The notes: generated by a model not told the origin, from the letters alone. Positions 9,092 to 15,416 are shown, numbered from the stretch's first letter. The stretch: DNA of 15,623 nt from SpSt-333 sp040751955 (GCA_040751955.1 JBFMFY010000070.1:1-15623); one strand, 5' to 3'. Program-made: numbers and translations.

Positions 9092-10684
9092 TTATGTTGT
9101 TTGTACTGCAGGCAGCGTGATTGTGAATGTTGTTCCCTTGTTCGGTGCGGAATTCACTGTAATTGTTCCGCTGTGACGTTCTATGATCCCGTACACCACC
9201 GCCAAACCAAGCCCCGTTCCTTTCCCTTCCCGTTTCGTTGTAAAAAACGGTTCGAAGATAAAAGGAACATCTTCTTCACGGATACCGATACCGGTGTCGG
9301 AAATGGTTATGACAATTCTGTTTAAGTCAGCATGAGAGAGCGTGATTCTCAGTTCGCCCCCTTGCGGCATCGCTTCCACTGCATTGATCTCCAGCGCGAT
9401 CAGCGCCTGCGTGATCTGTTCTGCGTCGCAATACAGCGGTTTCAACTGCGGATCAAAATTCTTCACAAGTGCGATGTTGTTCATCTTCAAATGATGGTCG
9501 ATCAGTTTCAGGCTTTGTTCGACGATCGCTTTCAGGTCGTTTTCTTTCATCTCTCCCACCTTGCGGCGTGAAAAGAGAAGGAGATTCTTTACGATCGTGC
9601 CGCAGCGTGATGTTTCATCGGCTATCATTTTCAATTCGGCAACGATTTCCGTTGTATCCTGTTCCGAGACCGGACCGTTCTGCAATCGCTTGCGGATCAA
9701 TTTTGCGTACGTCAAAATACCTTCCAGCGGATTGTTCAATTCGTGTGCAACGGTTGCCGCAAGCGTCCCGAGCGAGACCATCTTTTCCACCTGTACGAGA
9801 TTCGCCTGTGCACGGCGCAGTTCCTCTGTTTTCTTCTGCACGCGTTCTTCCAACGTTTGATTCAACAGCGTCAGTTCTTCCTGCGTCTGCTTCAATGTCC
9901 GCGTCATGTGATTGAATGATGCAGTCAGTGCACCGATCTCGTCGTTCGTCTGCACGTCGATCACATGATCGAGGTTTCCTTTCATCACTTCTTCGGTCCC
10001 TTCCCGCAAACGATGCACGGGAATATTCACCATCCGCCAGAGAAACAAACCGCAGAATCCAATAAGAAGAACCAGAAGAATACCCGATCCCGTGTACTGA
10101 ATCGACCTCAGTTCCGCAATATTTTTGTCCGTCTCGGAAAGCGGAAGGATCACATCGAGCACACCGAGCACGGTTTGCGATGCGGCATGAGCATGACAAT
10201 CCGCCTGATAACAGCTCTGCTGATTCTTTATCGGCGTGATCACACCTATCATCCGTTCGCCGGATGGTGCTGTGAAGTACCGGACGAGTTCGGCATTCAA
10301 CGGCGTAACTTTGTTGTTCGCATCGCGTGAATGACAGACATAACACGCCTCGGCGTTCATATCAACCACCGTGCCCCGTTCTTTCTCCGTGGTCGAAAAC
10401 GAAATCTCCCCTTTTTTGTTGTAGATGCGGATACCGCCGATACCCGGTTCGCTGCCGAGCGTATTGATGATGTGGTAAATATCTTCACGCCGGTTGAGCA
10501 GCATGCTGTAATGCGTCGAACGTTTCACAACGTCGCTGATGCGCAATGCGGAAGCGATTGAAATCCGTTCGAGCCTTTCGGTTTGTACGTTGATGATGAG
10601 GAGTGTGAGTGCACCAACGGAGATGATCATCAACACCACTATGCCCGCGAGCAGACGGAAGGCAAGTAAGCGAGTCAGTTTCAT
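9092..10684 (-). CDS. Membrane sensor histidine kinase with c-type heme motifs in the periplasmic domain
   Basis: The 530-residue protein has a first membrane segment (about 9-31), an extracytoplasmic sensor domain (about 32-197), a second membrane segment (about 199-219), a HAMP linker with NDEIGALTASFNHM, a coiled-coil stretch, and a kinase core. The core has H-box VAHELNNP (phospho-His near 314), N-box EINAVEAM, DTGIGI, and GKGTGLGLAVVYGI. The sensor domain has CYVCH (114-118, CxxCH) and CYQADCH (158-164, CX4CH), the two forms of covalent heme c site. It probably senses redox state or a gas or ligand outside the membrane. I chose the second Met (10684) because AAGGA lies 8 nt before it; the Met three codons earlier has the same sequence too close. 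It pairs with the response regulator that follows. Confidence 0.95.
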   Translation of the reverse strand: MKLTRLLAFRLLAGIVVLMIISVGALTLLIINVQTERLERISIASALRISDVVKRSTHYSMLLNRREDIYHIINTLGSEPGIGGIRIYNKKGEISFSTTEKERGTVVDMNAEACYVCHSRDANNKVTPLNAELVRYFTAPSGERMIGVITPIKNQQSCYQADCHAHAASQTVLGVLDVILPLSETDKNIAELRSIQYTGSGILLVLLIGFCGLFLWRMVNIPVHRLREGTEEVMKGNLDHVIDVQTNDEIGALTASFNHMTRTLKQTQEELTLLNQTLEERVQKKTEELRRAQANLVQVEKMVSLGTLAATVAHELNNPLEGILTYAKLIRKRLQNGPVSEQDTTEIVAELKMIADETSRCGTIVKNLLLFSRRKVGEMKENDLKAIVEQSLKLIDHHLKMNNIALVKNFDPQLKPLYCDAEQITQALIALEINAVEAMPQGGELRITLSHADLNRIVITISDTGIGIREEDVPFIFEPFFTTKREGKGTGLGLAVVYGIIERHSGTITVNSAPNKGTTFTITLPAVQTT

Positions 10685-10764
10685 GCGAAGCATCCTTCAG
10701 ATAGGTAAAGAAAGCTGCGGCGCTTTCCTTTTTCTTCGAGAGGAACAATGATGGAGCGCAGATT

Positions 10765-10783
10765 CGAGATGGACTCCATCTCG
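10765..10783. repeat. Short hairpin CGAGATGG-ACT-CCATCTCG upstream of the kinase gene
   Basis: A perfect 8-bp stem with a 3-nt loop sits in the 167-bp gap between the second GcvH-like gene and the kinase start. No T-tract follows on the minus strand, so it is not a standard terminator. It may stabilise or process the mRNA, or mark a regulatory site that separates expression of the structural and regulatory genes. Confidence 0.45.
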
Positions 10784-10851
10784 TACGTACTCTCTTTCTG
10801 TGAGAAGGACTGTTGAAAAGTACAGCGATATTGATTTAACAGCAAGAAGAA

Positions 10852-11673
10852 TCAACGCGAATGCGGACGAAGCAGTCTGAAAAGTAATTGTGCAAATCTT
10901 TTTTCGCCGACAAACTGTTCAATGGTTTCAATACGTACGCCGCCGTCGAACATCGACGCACCGATCTCTGTTCGTTGTTTATTCAATGTTGAATTCAGCA
11001 ACGCCTCTACTTTGTGAATATCGTGGTTTAACCTGAGACGATATTCGTCCGACCGGTAGAACCGCGACACTTCTTCACTTTCCGATTGCGGCGTGATCAT
11101 CAACACCCATCCCTCGCCGTACGGATCACTTGTAATCAACGACGGCTTGGATGAAAGCGCTGTGTTCGTTTCCACGGCGATACCCGGAACGGAGGAATGG
11201 ATGGTGAACGTTTCGTCGTCACGGATGAACCATGCGAAGGGAGAATCTTTTTCAATACGCGACGGTGGATTGATGACCACCGCCCCAATCACCGGCTGAA
11301 GAAGTGTCCCAAGAAAGCTGTTCACGCCGATCTTGCATGTTCCGTTTGCGAGTTTTTGAATCCATGTGTGGTTCGAAAAATACAAACGGTCGTCGGGCAA
11401 TTCGGTTTTCTTCAACGGTTCGATCAAATGATGGATCACGTCTGTAAATACCCGTTCGGACACATCGCATGAACCGACATGCTGCGCACCAATTTCGCTT
11501 TGCACGACAGCCCTTTCGGAGAATGGATGGTGCTGTGTTTTCATGATCCTGTCGAAGGGGCAGAACTCACATTCGAAATTCTTATCGCACAATTTATAGT
11601 TGACCAGCCCGGCATCCATCCACACACAGTGGTTCTCTCCTTCTGGGATGATATTATATGGTCCTCTTCCCAT
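10852..11673 (-). CDS. GcvH-like lipoyl-domain protein with N-terminal Cys cluster, lacking the lipoyl lysine
   Basis: The 273-residue protein has three parts. The N-terminus has the motif HCVWMDAG and KLCDKNFECEFCPFD, with Cys16, Cys29, Cys35 and Cys38. The middle (about 97-215) matches the glycine-cleavage H-protein fold: LYFSNHTW (YTEEHEW in GcvH), TCKIGVNSF, and DPYGEGW (183-189). Counting back from ETN in the second half places Asp153 at the lipoyl-lysine position, so ordinary lipoylation looks impossible. The C-terminal extension has MFDGG, shared with the other GcvH-like protein of the cluster (MQDGG). The cysteines could bind a metal or an Fe-S cluster. No signal peptide is seen. The only SD-like sequence (GGTGGAG) is 1 nt from the ATG, so initiation may be inefficient. 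With no gcvT/gcvP nearby, a role in glycine cleavage is unlikely; function unknown. Confidence 0.85.
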   Translation of the reverse strand: MGRGPYNIIPEGENHCVWMDAGLVNYKLCDKNFECEFCPFDRIMKTQHHPFSERAVVQSEIGAQHVGSCDVSERVFTDVIHHLIEPLKKTELPDDRLYFSNHTWIQKLANGTCKIGVNSFLGTLLQPVIGAVVINPPSRIEKDSPFAWFIRDDETFTIHSSVPGIAVETNTALSSKPSLITSDPYGEGWVLMITPQSESEEVSRFYRSDEYRLRLNHDIHKVEALLNSTLNKQRTEIGASMFDGGVRIETIEQFVGEKRFAQLLFRLLRPHSR

Positions 11674-11733
11674 GCTCCACCGTCCATTTAAATGATGAAC
11701 GAATCAGTTCTTACAATGTGTTTGAGATGCTGC

Positions 11734-11849
11734 GTCATGCTTCGACGCGGCGAAAAAAAAGTGCAGTCACCCTGAGCAAATCCCGATGCTGTATATCGGG
11801 ATTCGTCGAAGGGTGACCAATATTCAATTTTCGCCTTGCTCAGCATGAC
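11734..11849. repeat. Palindromic intergenic element 2 (nested inverted repeats)
   Basis: The outer arms GTCATGCT (11734-11741) and AGCATGAC (11842-11849) are perfect reverse complements, as are GGCGAAAA (11749-11756) and TTTTCGCC (11828-11835). Nested inside are GTCACCC (11766-11772) and GGGTGAC (11811-11817), then the hairpin TCCCGAT/ATCGGGA (11781-11787 and 11795-11801). The whole 116 bp can fold as one long interrupted hairpin. It lies between the NrfD-family gene and the second GcvH-like gene, within the operon, and could cause partial termination or act as an mRNA stability barrier. Confidence 0.78.
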
Positions 11850-11859
11850 TAATATTCTT

Positions 11860-13059
11860 TCAGCTATTCACTTCCGCCATCTGCGACACCGATTCGATAT
11901 CCCGCTTCCATGCGACACCCGCATGCGCCACTTCTTTTTCATGATGCTCTTCATACGTGAAGACAGGAAAATATTTTGCGATAAAGTAGAATGCCGTAAA
12001 TCCGATAGTCACGATCATGAGTGTGATGGAGAATTCTGTCAGCGACGGGAAGTACGAAGCGCCCGCCCACCCTTCCATTCCGGTAATCGCAATATTCATT
12101 CTGTTCATAATGAAACCAAGTACCACCAGTGATGCGCCGATGAACAATCCGTTCGGACTGCGGCGAATTTTTGCGCTCGACAATAATGCAAACGGCAGAA
12201 TCACGCCGATGATAACTTCCAGCCAATACATATATGTTTCAACACGCGGTTGTAGAAGCAGCGAGAACATTTTTCTGTCCGAAAGATCAACGATCTTCAT
12301 TGTTGCATACACCCCAAGCATCACTACACAGACGCGGGCAATTTCGGAAAGTAAATTCAATTCCAACCCGCGATTAAATGCGCGGCTGCTCAGGAACGAT
12401 TCGAAAATAATCATCGCACAACCGGCGGCAATTGCCGAGACGTAGAAGAATACGGGAATGTACGCCGAATACCACAGCGGGTATAATTTTTCCGGTACGA
12501 TGAGATACAGAGAACCGAGTGATGATTGATGAAGTGTTGAAAGCAGCACGCCGAGTATAATCAACGGAATGCTGATTCGTTTAATGAACTTTATTGTGCG
12601 GTGTAAATTAAATTTTTCCAGTATGACGGGCAAAAATTCCAATGAGAGAACCGTGGTGTACAGTATCACGCACCATGCTACCTCGAACATCACAGAGTGC
12701 GGGTTCCACAAATTCCACGGACGCAAGAGATTCCATGGTCTTCCTAAATCATACGACAAACCGACAATAACCAACAGATAACCAAGAAATGCAGTGAGTA
12801 TTGTGGGGCGAATGATCGGCTCGAAGCGCTTGATGTTGAAGATGTACACAATTGCCGCTAGAGTGAATCCGCCGGCTGCAAGACCGACGCCGCACAGCAC
12901 ATCGAAACCGATCCAGATTCCCCACGGAAACTGATCGCTTAAATTTGTTGAAGCGCCCAGTCCGTGTACATAGCGGACATATGTTGAATAGAGTCCGGCA
13001 GTCATCAAGACGACTGCGACGATTTTCCAGAATCCGAATGTTGTGAATACTTTTTTCAT
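11860..13059 (-). CDS. HybB/NrfD-family polytopic membrane protein (quinone-interacting subunit)
   Basis: The 399-residue protein is strongly hydrophobic, with about ten membrane segments, and is close in length to E. coli HybB (392 residues). Hallmarks are FPWGIWIGFDVLCGVGLAAGG (about 45-65), DLGRPW (104-109) and NPHSVMFEVAWC (119-130), typical of the HybB branch of the NrfD/PsrC family. Members exchange electrons between a partner iron-sulfur subunit and menaquinone, and may take part in proton movement; they usually bind no heme. The start has AAAGGT 6 nt before the ATG. It follows the ferredoxin gene by 27 bp, and the two products almost certainly form a complex. The usual hydrogenase subunits are not in the window, so the electron donor or acceptor is unknown. 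Confidence 0.93.
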   Translation of the reverse strand: MKKVFTTFGFWKIVAVVLMTAGLYSTYVRYVHGLGASTNLSDQFPWGIWIGFDVLCGVGLAAGGFTLAAIVYIFNIKRFEPIIRPTILTAFLGYLLVIVGLSYDLGRPWNLLRPWNLWNPHSVMFEVAWCVILYTTVLSLEFLPVILEKFNLHRTIKFIKRISIPLIILGVLLSTLHQSSLGSLYLIVPEKLYPLWYSAYIPVFFYVSAIAAGCAMIIFESFLSSRAFNRGLELNLLSEIARVCVVMLGVYATMKIVDLSDRKMFSLLLQPRVETYMYWLEVIIGVILPFALLSSAKIRRSPNGLFIGASLVVLGFIMNRMNIAITGMEGWAGASYFPSLTEFSITLMIVTIGFTAFYFIAKYFPVFTYEEHHEKEVAHAGVAWKRDIESVSQMAEVNS

Positions 13060-13086
13060 AAGTTTACCTTTAATCTTTAGTCAATA

Positions 13087-13854
13087 TCATTGCGAACCGT
13101 TATTCTGTTGTCTGTCATGCATTCTCTGTTCGAATTTTTTCACTTCGTCGCGCCGATTGGTGATCCACCAAATGCCGAACAGCATCACGCCGCCAACAGA
13201 GACGATACCGGGAATCTTTGATAATGCATTCCATGTCAATTGTGACAGCGGAGTTGTCTGCAGCGAAGTATTGAATCCAAGATTTTCGAACGGCACGGAT
13301 GTAAGATACAATACAGATGTTCCGCCCACTTCATGTTCTCCGTAAATCCTCGGGATATATTTTCCAGGTTCGGCGTTCATCCGTTCGTACGCTTCTTTGA
13401 TCAGTTCATCTCTGTCCCCGAATTTTGTTGCGCCGGTCGGACATGCTTCAGAACATGCAGTCGGCAATCCTTGCGCCAAACGCTCGTGGCAAAAAACACA
13501 CTTTTGCATGCGCGGAGTAGTGCTCGACCATTCGTACCGAGGCACCTGAAACGGACATGCCTGAATACAATAGCGGCATCCAAGACATTTTTCCGCATCG
13601 TACACCACAGGACCTTCCGGCATTTTTGTAATTGCTGCAACCGGACACACGGATGCGCAGGTCGGATCGTCGCAATGTTGACACATGCGGCGGACGAAGA
13701 CGCCGTCGTATTCCTGCAGCGCAGTATATGCGGTTGGCGACAATGATTTCTCCTCGTCACCGGGAAGTTTGTTCACCTCTTTGCACGCTGCCTGACATGC
13801 ATTGCAGCCGACGCAGAGGGTGAGATCGATCAAGAGAGCTTTTTTCTTTGACAT
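13087..13854 (-). CDS. HybA/DmsB-like four-cluster ferredoxin subunit with C-terminal membrane anchor
   Basis: The 255-residue electron-transfer protein has sixteen cysteines in the DmsB/HybA order: 14, 17, 20, 24; 58, 61, 66, 70; 90, 93, 96, 100; and 119, 122, 134, 138. This is enough for four [4Fe-4S] clusters. A hydrophobic segment (about 214-232) followed by NRRDEVKK anchors the C-terminus, as in HybA. Unlike HybA, it starts MSKKKALLIDLTLC, with no twin-arginine signal. Only 13 bp separate it from the preceding gene, so no signal has been missed. The side of the membrane is therefore uncertain. A ribosome site AGAGGA lies about 5 nt before the ATG. Likely partner is the HybB-like protein. 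Confidence 0.93.
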   Translation of the reverse strand: MSKKKALLIDLTLCVGCNACQAACKEVNKLPGDEEKSLSPTAYTALQEYDGVFVRRMCQHCDDPTCASVCPVAAITKMPEGPVVYDAEKCLGCRYCIQACPFQVPRYEWSSTTPRMQKCVFCHERLAQGLPTACSEACPTGATKFGDRDELIKEAYERMNAEPGKYIPRIYGEHEVGGTSVLYLTSVPFENLGFNTSLQTTPLSQLTWNALSKIPGIVSVGGVMLFGIWWITNRRDEVKKFEQRMHDRQQNNGSQ

Positions 13855-13867
13855 TGTATCCTCTGCT

Positions 13868-14512
13868 TTACTCTATTCGTAAAAATTCATTCTCAAACTT
13901 CTTGCATTGATCGGGATTGAGGCTGTCCATGATCCCGCTTGCCGGCAGTCCGCCATCCTGCATGAATGCCGGAGTCGGTGTGGAAAGGTGAGCAAAGAAA
14001 TCTCTCAGGCGCCCCATCTCTTCGCGCAGCCAAACACGGGTATCGTCGCCCAGATAGAACGAACGAAGATCGTTCGTGCGTGCCGGTTTGATCGTGTATG
14101 CCCATCCCTCGCTAAACAGTGCATCGTTCAAAATTGAAGGATTTGCCGCCAATGTACTGTTAACGCTGTCGATTGTTCCGTCAATCGGCGAGCGGACAAT
14201 CACTTCATTCTTTCCTTCCGTTACTCGAAGGATCGGTTCACCCTTTTTTACAGGATCGGCATTGTTCTTTAACAGCGCGATCTGCGGCTGCGAGAACATA
14301 CGGGCGAGAAAATCGTCAATACCAAGCTGCACTTTTCCCGACGGGAAAAGTGACAACCATGTATGAGATTTTGTGAAAAAGATTCCCGCAGGTGTGCGCA
14401 TCGGGATTGCTTTGTGGATGATCGGCTGCAGCGCGACCGCTTTCTTGCGGCGGACAAAATAATCGATCGTTAAGAAAACAACGATTGTTGAGATGAAAAG
14501 TAATACGGTCAT
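13868..14512 (-). CDS. Membrane-anchored GcvH-like lipoyl-domain protein
   Basis: The 214-residue protein has an N-terminal membrane segment (about 3-20) followed by RRKK, which predicts that the rest faces the cytoplasm. The H-protein-like domain (about 43-155) contains IFFTKSHTW, KVQLGIDDFL, KKGEPILRVTEGKNEV, SPIDG and SEGW. Aligning SPIDGTIDSVN with the GcvH segment APVSGEVVEVN puts Lys101 at the lipoyl-lysine position, so this paralogue may be lipoylated. The C-terminal tail carries MQDGG, matching MFDGG in the other GcvH-like protein. I chose the Met at 14512 because AAAGGAG lies about 6 nt before it. An ATG at 14569 would add 19 residues, place charge before the anchor, and run into a repeat element. 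It is the first gene after the sigma-54 promoter. Confidence 0.85.
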   Translation of the reverse strand: MTVLLFISTIVVFLTIDYFVRRKKAVALQPIIHKAIPMRTPAGIFFTKSHTWLSLFPSGKVQLGIDDFLARMFSQPQIALLKNNADPVKKGEPILRVTEGKNEVIVRSPIDGTIDSVNSTLAANPSILNDALFSEGWAYTIKPARTNDLRSFYLGDDTRVWLREEMGRLRDFFAHLSTPTPAFMQDGGLPASGIMDSLNPDQCKKFENEFLRIE

Positions 14513-14564
14513 TGTTGGCTCCTTTCGAACTAGGGTATTGGTATAACTCAAAAACTTTCTAATT

Positions 14565-14642
14565 GTCATTCCAAGCAGAGCGAGGAATCTGGAGTAATTT
14601 CAGATTTCTCATCCCGAGCAAAGCATCGGGATTCGAAATGAC
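14565..14642. repeat. Palindromic intergenic element 3 (in the 5' leader of the cluster)
   Basis: The ends GTCATT (14565-14570) and AATGAC (14637-14642) are perfect reverse complements. Inside are GAGGAATCT (14582-14590) against AGATTTCTC (14602-14610), 8 of 9 paired, and the hairpin TCCCGA/TCGGGA (14612-14617 and 14626-14631). The element starts about 22 nt after the predicted sigma-54 transcription start and fills half of the leader. Confidence 0.7.
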
Positions 14643-14674
14643 ACTGATTCCATATTATGTCCACCAAATAACAC

Positions 14675-14690
14675 GGCAACCCACGTGCCA
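14675..14690 (-). promoter_or_regulatory. Sigma-54 (-24/-12) promoter of the cluster
   Basis: On the minus strand the sequence reads TGGCACGTGGGTTGCC. The -24 element TGGCAC (14685-14690) and the -12 element TTGC (14676-14679) are separated by exactly 5 nt, giving the required 10 nt between the invariant GG and GC. This equals the consensus TGGCAC-N5-TTGC at all fixed positions. Transcription should start near 14664, about 150 nt before the first GcvH-like gene. The cluster itself encodes a GAFTGA-bearing sigma-54 activator, which strengthens the call. Confidence 0.85.
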
Positions 14691-14850
14691 AAGGAGCGCT
14701 TCAAGTCATTGTATCTTGATCAAATAACGACTGCAATCATTGAGGATTTTCGGTGTGCTTTTTTGCGAAAAGAAGTTGAAAAAATATACGCACTTTGTCT
14801 GTTAAATTAATCAACGCGCATTCTATTCCGGCAGGATGAATCCTTAAATA

Positions 14851-14882
14851 TTCAACACAATAAATGATTTTAAAGTGTTGAA
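14851..14882. promoter_or_regulatory. Inverted repeat TTCAACAC-N16-GTGTTGAA, candidate activator binding site
   Basis: Two perfect 8-bp arms (14851-14858 and 14875-14882) are separated by 16 bp, about 200 bp upstream of the predicted sigma-54 transcription start. Upstream activator sequences of NtrC-type regulators are dyads at about this distance. A weak alternative is a terminator for a plus-strand transcript, since TTTTTT follows at 14884-14889, but no plus-strand gene precedes it. Confidence 0.5.
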
Positions 14883-14965
14883 ATTTTTTATAGCGTACGA
14901 TGAGGAATTAAACGGAGAGGGATTTGTCTGAATAAAACAGAATGAAATAATGAGATTAAAACAAA

Positions 14966-15220
14966 TCAGCGGTACACTTCTTTTCGATGTTTGATGCGAT
15001 AAATAAAAACAATTTTCTTTTCATCATCGATTTCAAAAAGAATTCGATAATTTCCGGAACGAATTCTATAACCTTCTTCACCAGTAAGTTTTTGTACACC
15101 AATTGAGCGAGGTTCTTCTGCTATTTGTTCAAGTTTTCGCGTTATGCGAAGAACTTCATTGTCCGGCAGATTATCAAGATCTTTCTGCGCGGAAGGTTTA
15201 ATGACGATTTGATAAGCCAC
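14966..15220 (-). CDS. RelE/ParE-family toxin
   Basis: The 84-residue protein has the compact RelE/ParE layout: a first strand IVIKPSAQKDL, a helical hairpin with LDNLPDNEVLRITRKLEQIAEE, the motif GVQKLTG, GYRIRSGNYRILFEID, and a C-terminal IKHRKEVYR. RelE members cleave mRNA on the ribosome, whereas ParE members poison gyrase. The conserved basic residues and final HRKEVY tail fit the RelE-like branch, but activity is not proven. It starts with GTG at 15220, overlaps the antitoxin gene by 23 nt, and has no evident ribosome site, so translation is probably coupled to the antitoxin. Confidence 0.88.
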   Translation of the reverse strand: MAYQIVIKPSAQKDLDNLPDNEVLRITRKLEQIAEEPRSIGVQKLTGEEGYRIRSGNYRILFEIDDEKKIVFIYRIKHRKEVYR

Positions 15221-15392
15221 GTTTTGCGAGATATTGATCCAAGGTGATATTTTTCCCCTTCACGGATTTTGCCTTTTCCAGATCGCTCATATCTTCAAGC
15301 AATTCAATTGCTTCGCTCAGGGCAGGATTTCTTTTCATCCTCTCCCATTCAGTGCGAGGAATTCTCACGGCATGTTTAGTTTTTGTCAACAT
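15198..15392 (-). CDS. Antitoxin of the RelE/ParE-type pair
   Basis: This is a 64-residue charged protein, upstream of and overlapping the toxin gene, as is usual for type II systems. The N-terminal part is short and basic (MLTKTKHAVRIPRTEWERMKRN) and the C-terminal part ends in ITLDQYLAKRGL, resembling toxin-wrapping tails of Phd/RelB-type antitoxins. I cannot assign the DNA-binding fold. A GAGAGG ribosome site lies 6 nt before the ATG. It likely neutralises the toxin and represses its own promoter. Confidence 0.8.
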   Translation of the reverse strand: MLTKTKHAVRIPRTEWERMKRNPALSEAIELLEDMSDLEKAKSVKGKNITLDQYLAKRGLSNRH

Positions 15393-15416
15393 AGTTAACC
15401 TCTCTGTCTTAGATCC

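Larger units (their letters stand above)
14643..14965. other. Intergenic control region between the toxin gene and the GcvH-like cluster
   Basis: No gene is visible in this 323-bp AT-rich stretch. It contains the sigma-54 promoter (14675-14690), a TTGATCAA palindrome (14716-14723), the sequence GTTGAA (14775-14780), TCAAC (14811-14815), and the perfect inverted repeat 14851-14882. The repeated TTCAAC/GTTGAA core suggests several binding half-sites for one regulator. Confidence 0.7.

Noticed and set aside
9615..10346. 243-codon open frame on the minus strand inside the kinase gene
   Set aside because: It is a shifted frame within the clearly coding histidine kinase; the product is rich in Arg, Cys and Asp with no family resemblance.
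11860..13854. Calling the HybA/HybB-like pair part of a hydrogenase
   Set aside because: No NiFe large or small subunit or maturation gene is in the window, and the ferredoxin lacks the Tat signal of HybA.
10852..14512. Assignment of the GcvH-like genes to the glycine cleavage system
   Set aside because: No gcvT or gcvP is present, one protein lacks the lipoyl lysine, both have extra domains, and the neighbours are respiratory electron-transfer genes.
14510..14569. Longer start for the first GcvH-like gene at 14569
   Set aside because: The AAAGGAG ribosome site is placed for the ATG at 14512, and the extension would put charged residues before the membrane anchor and overlap the repeat element.
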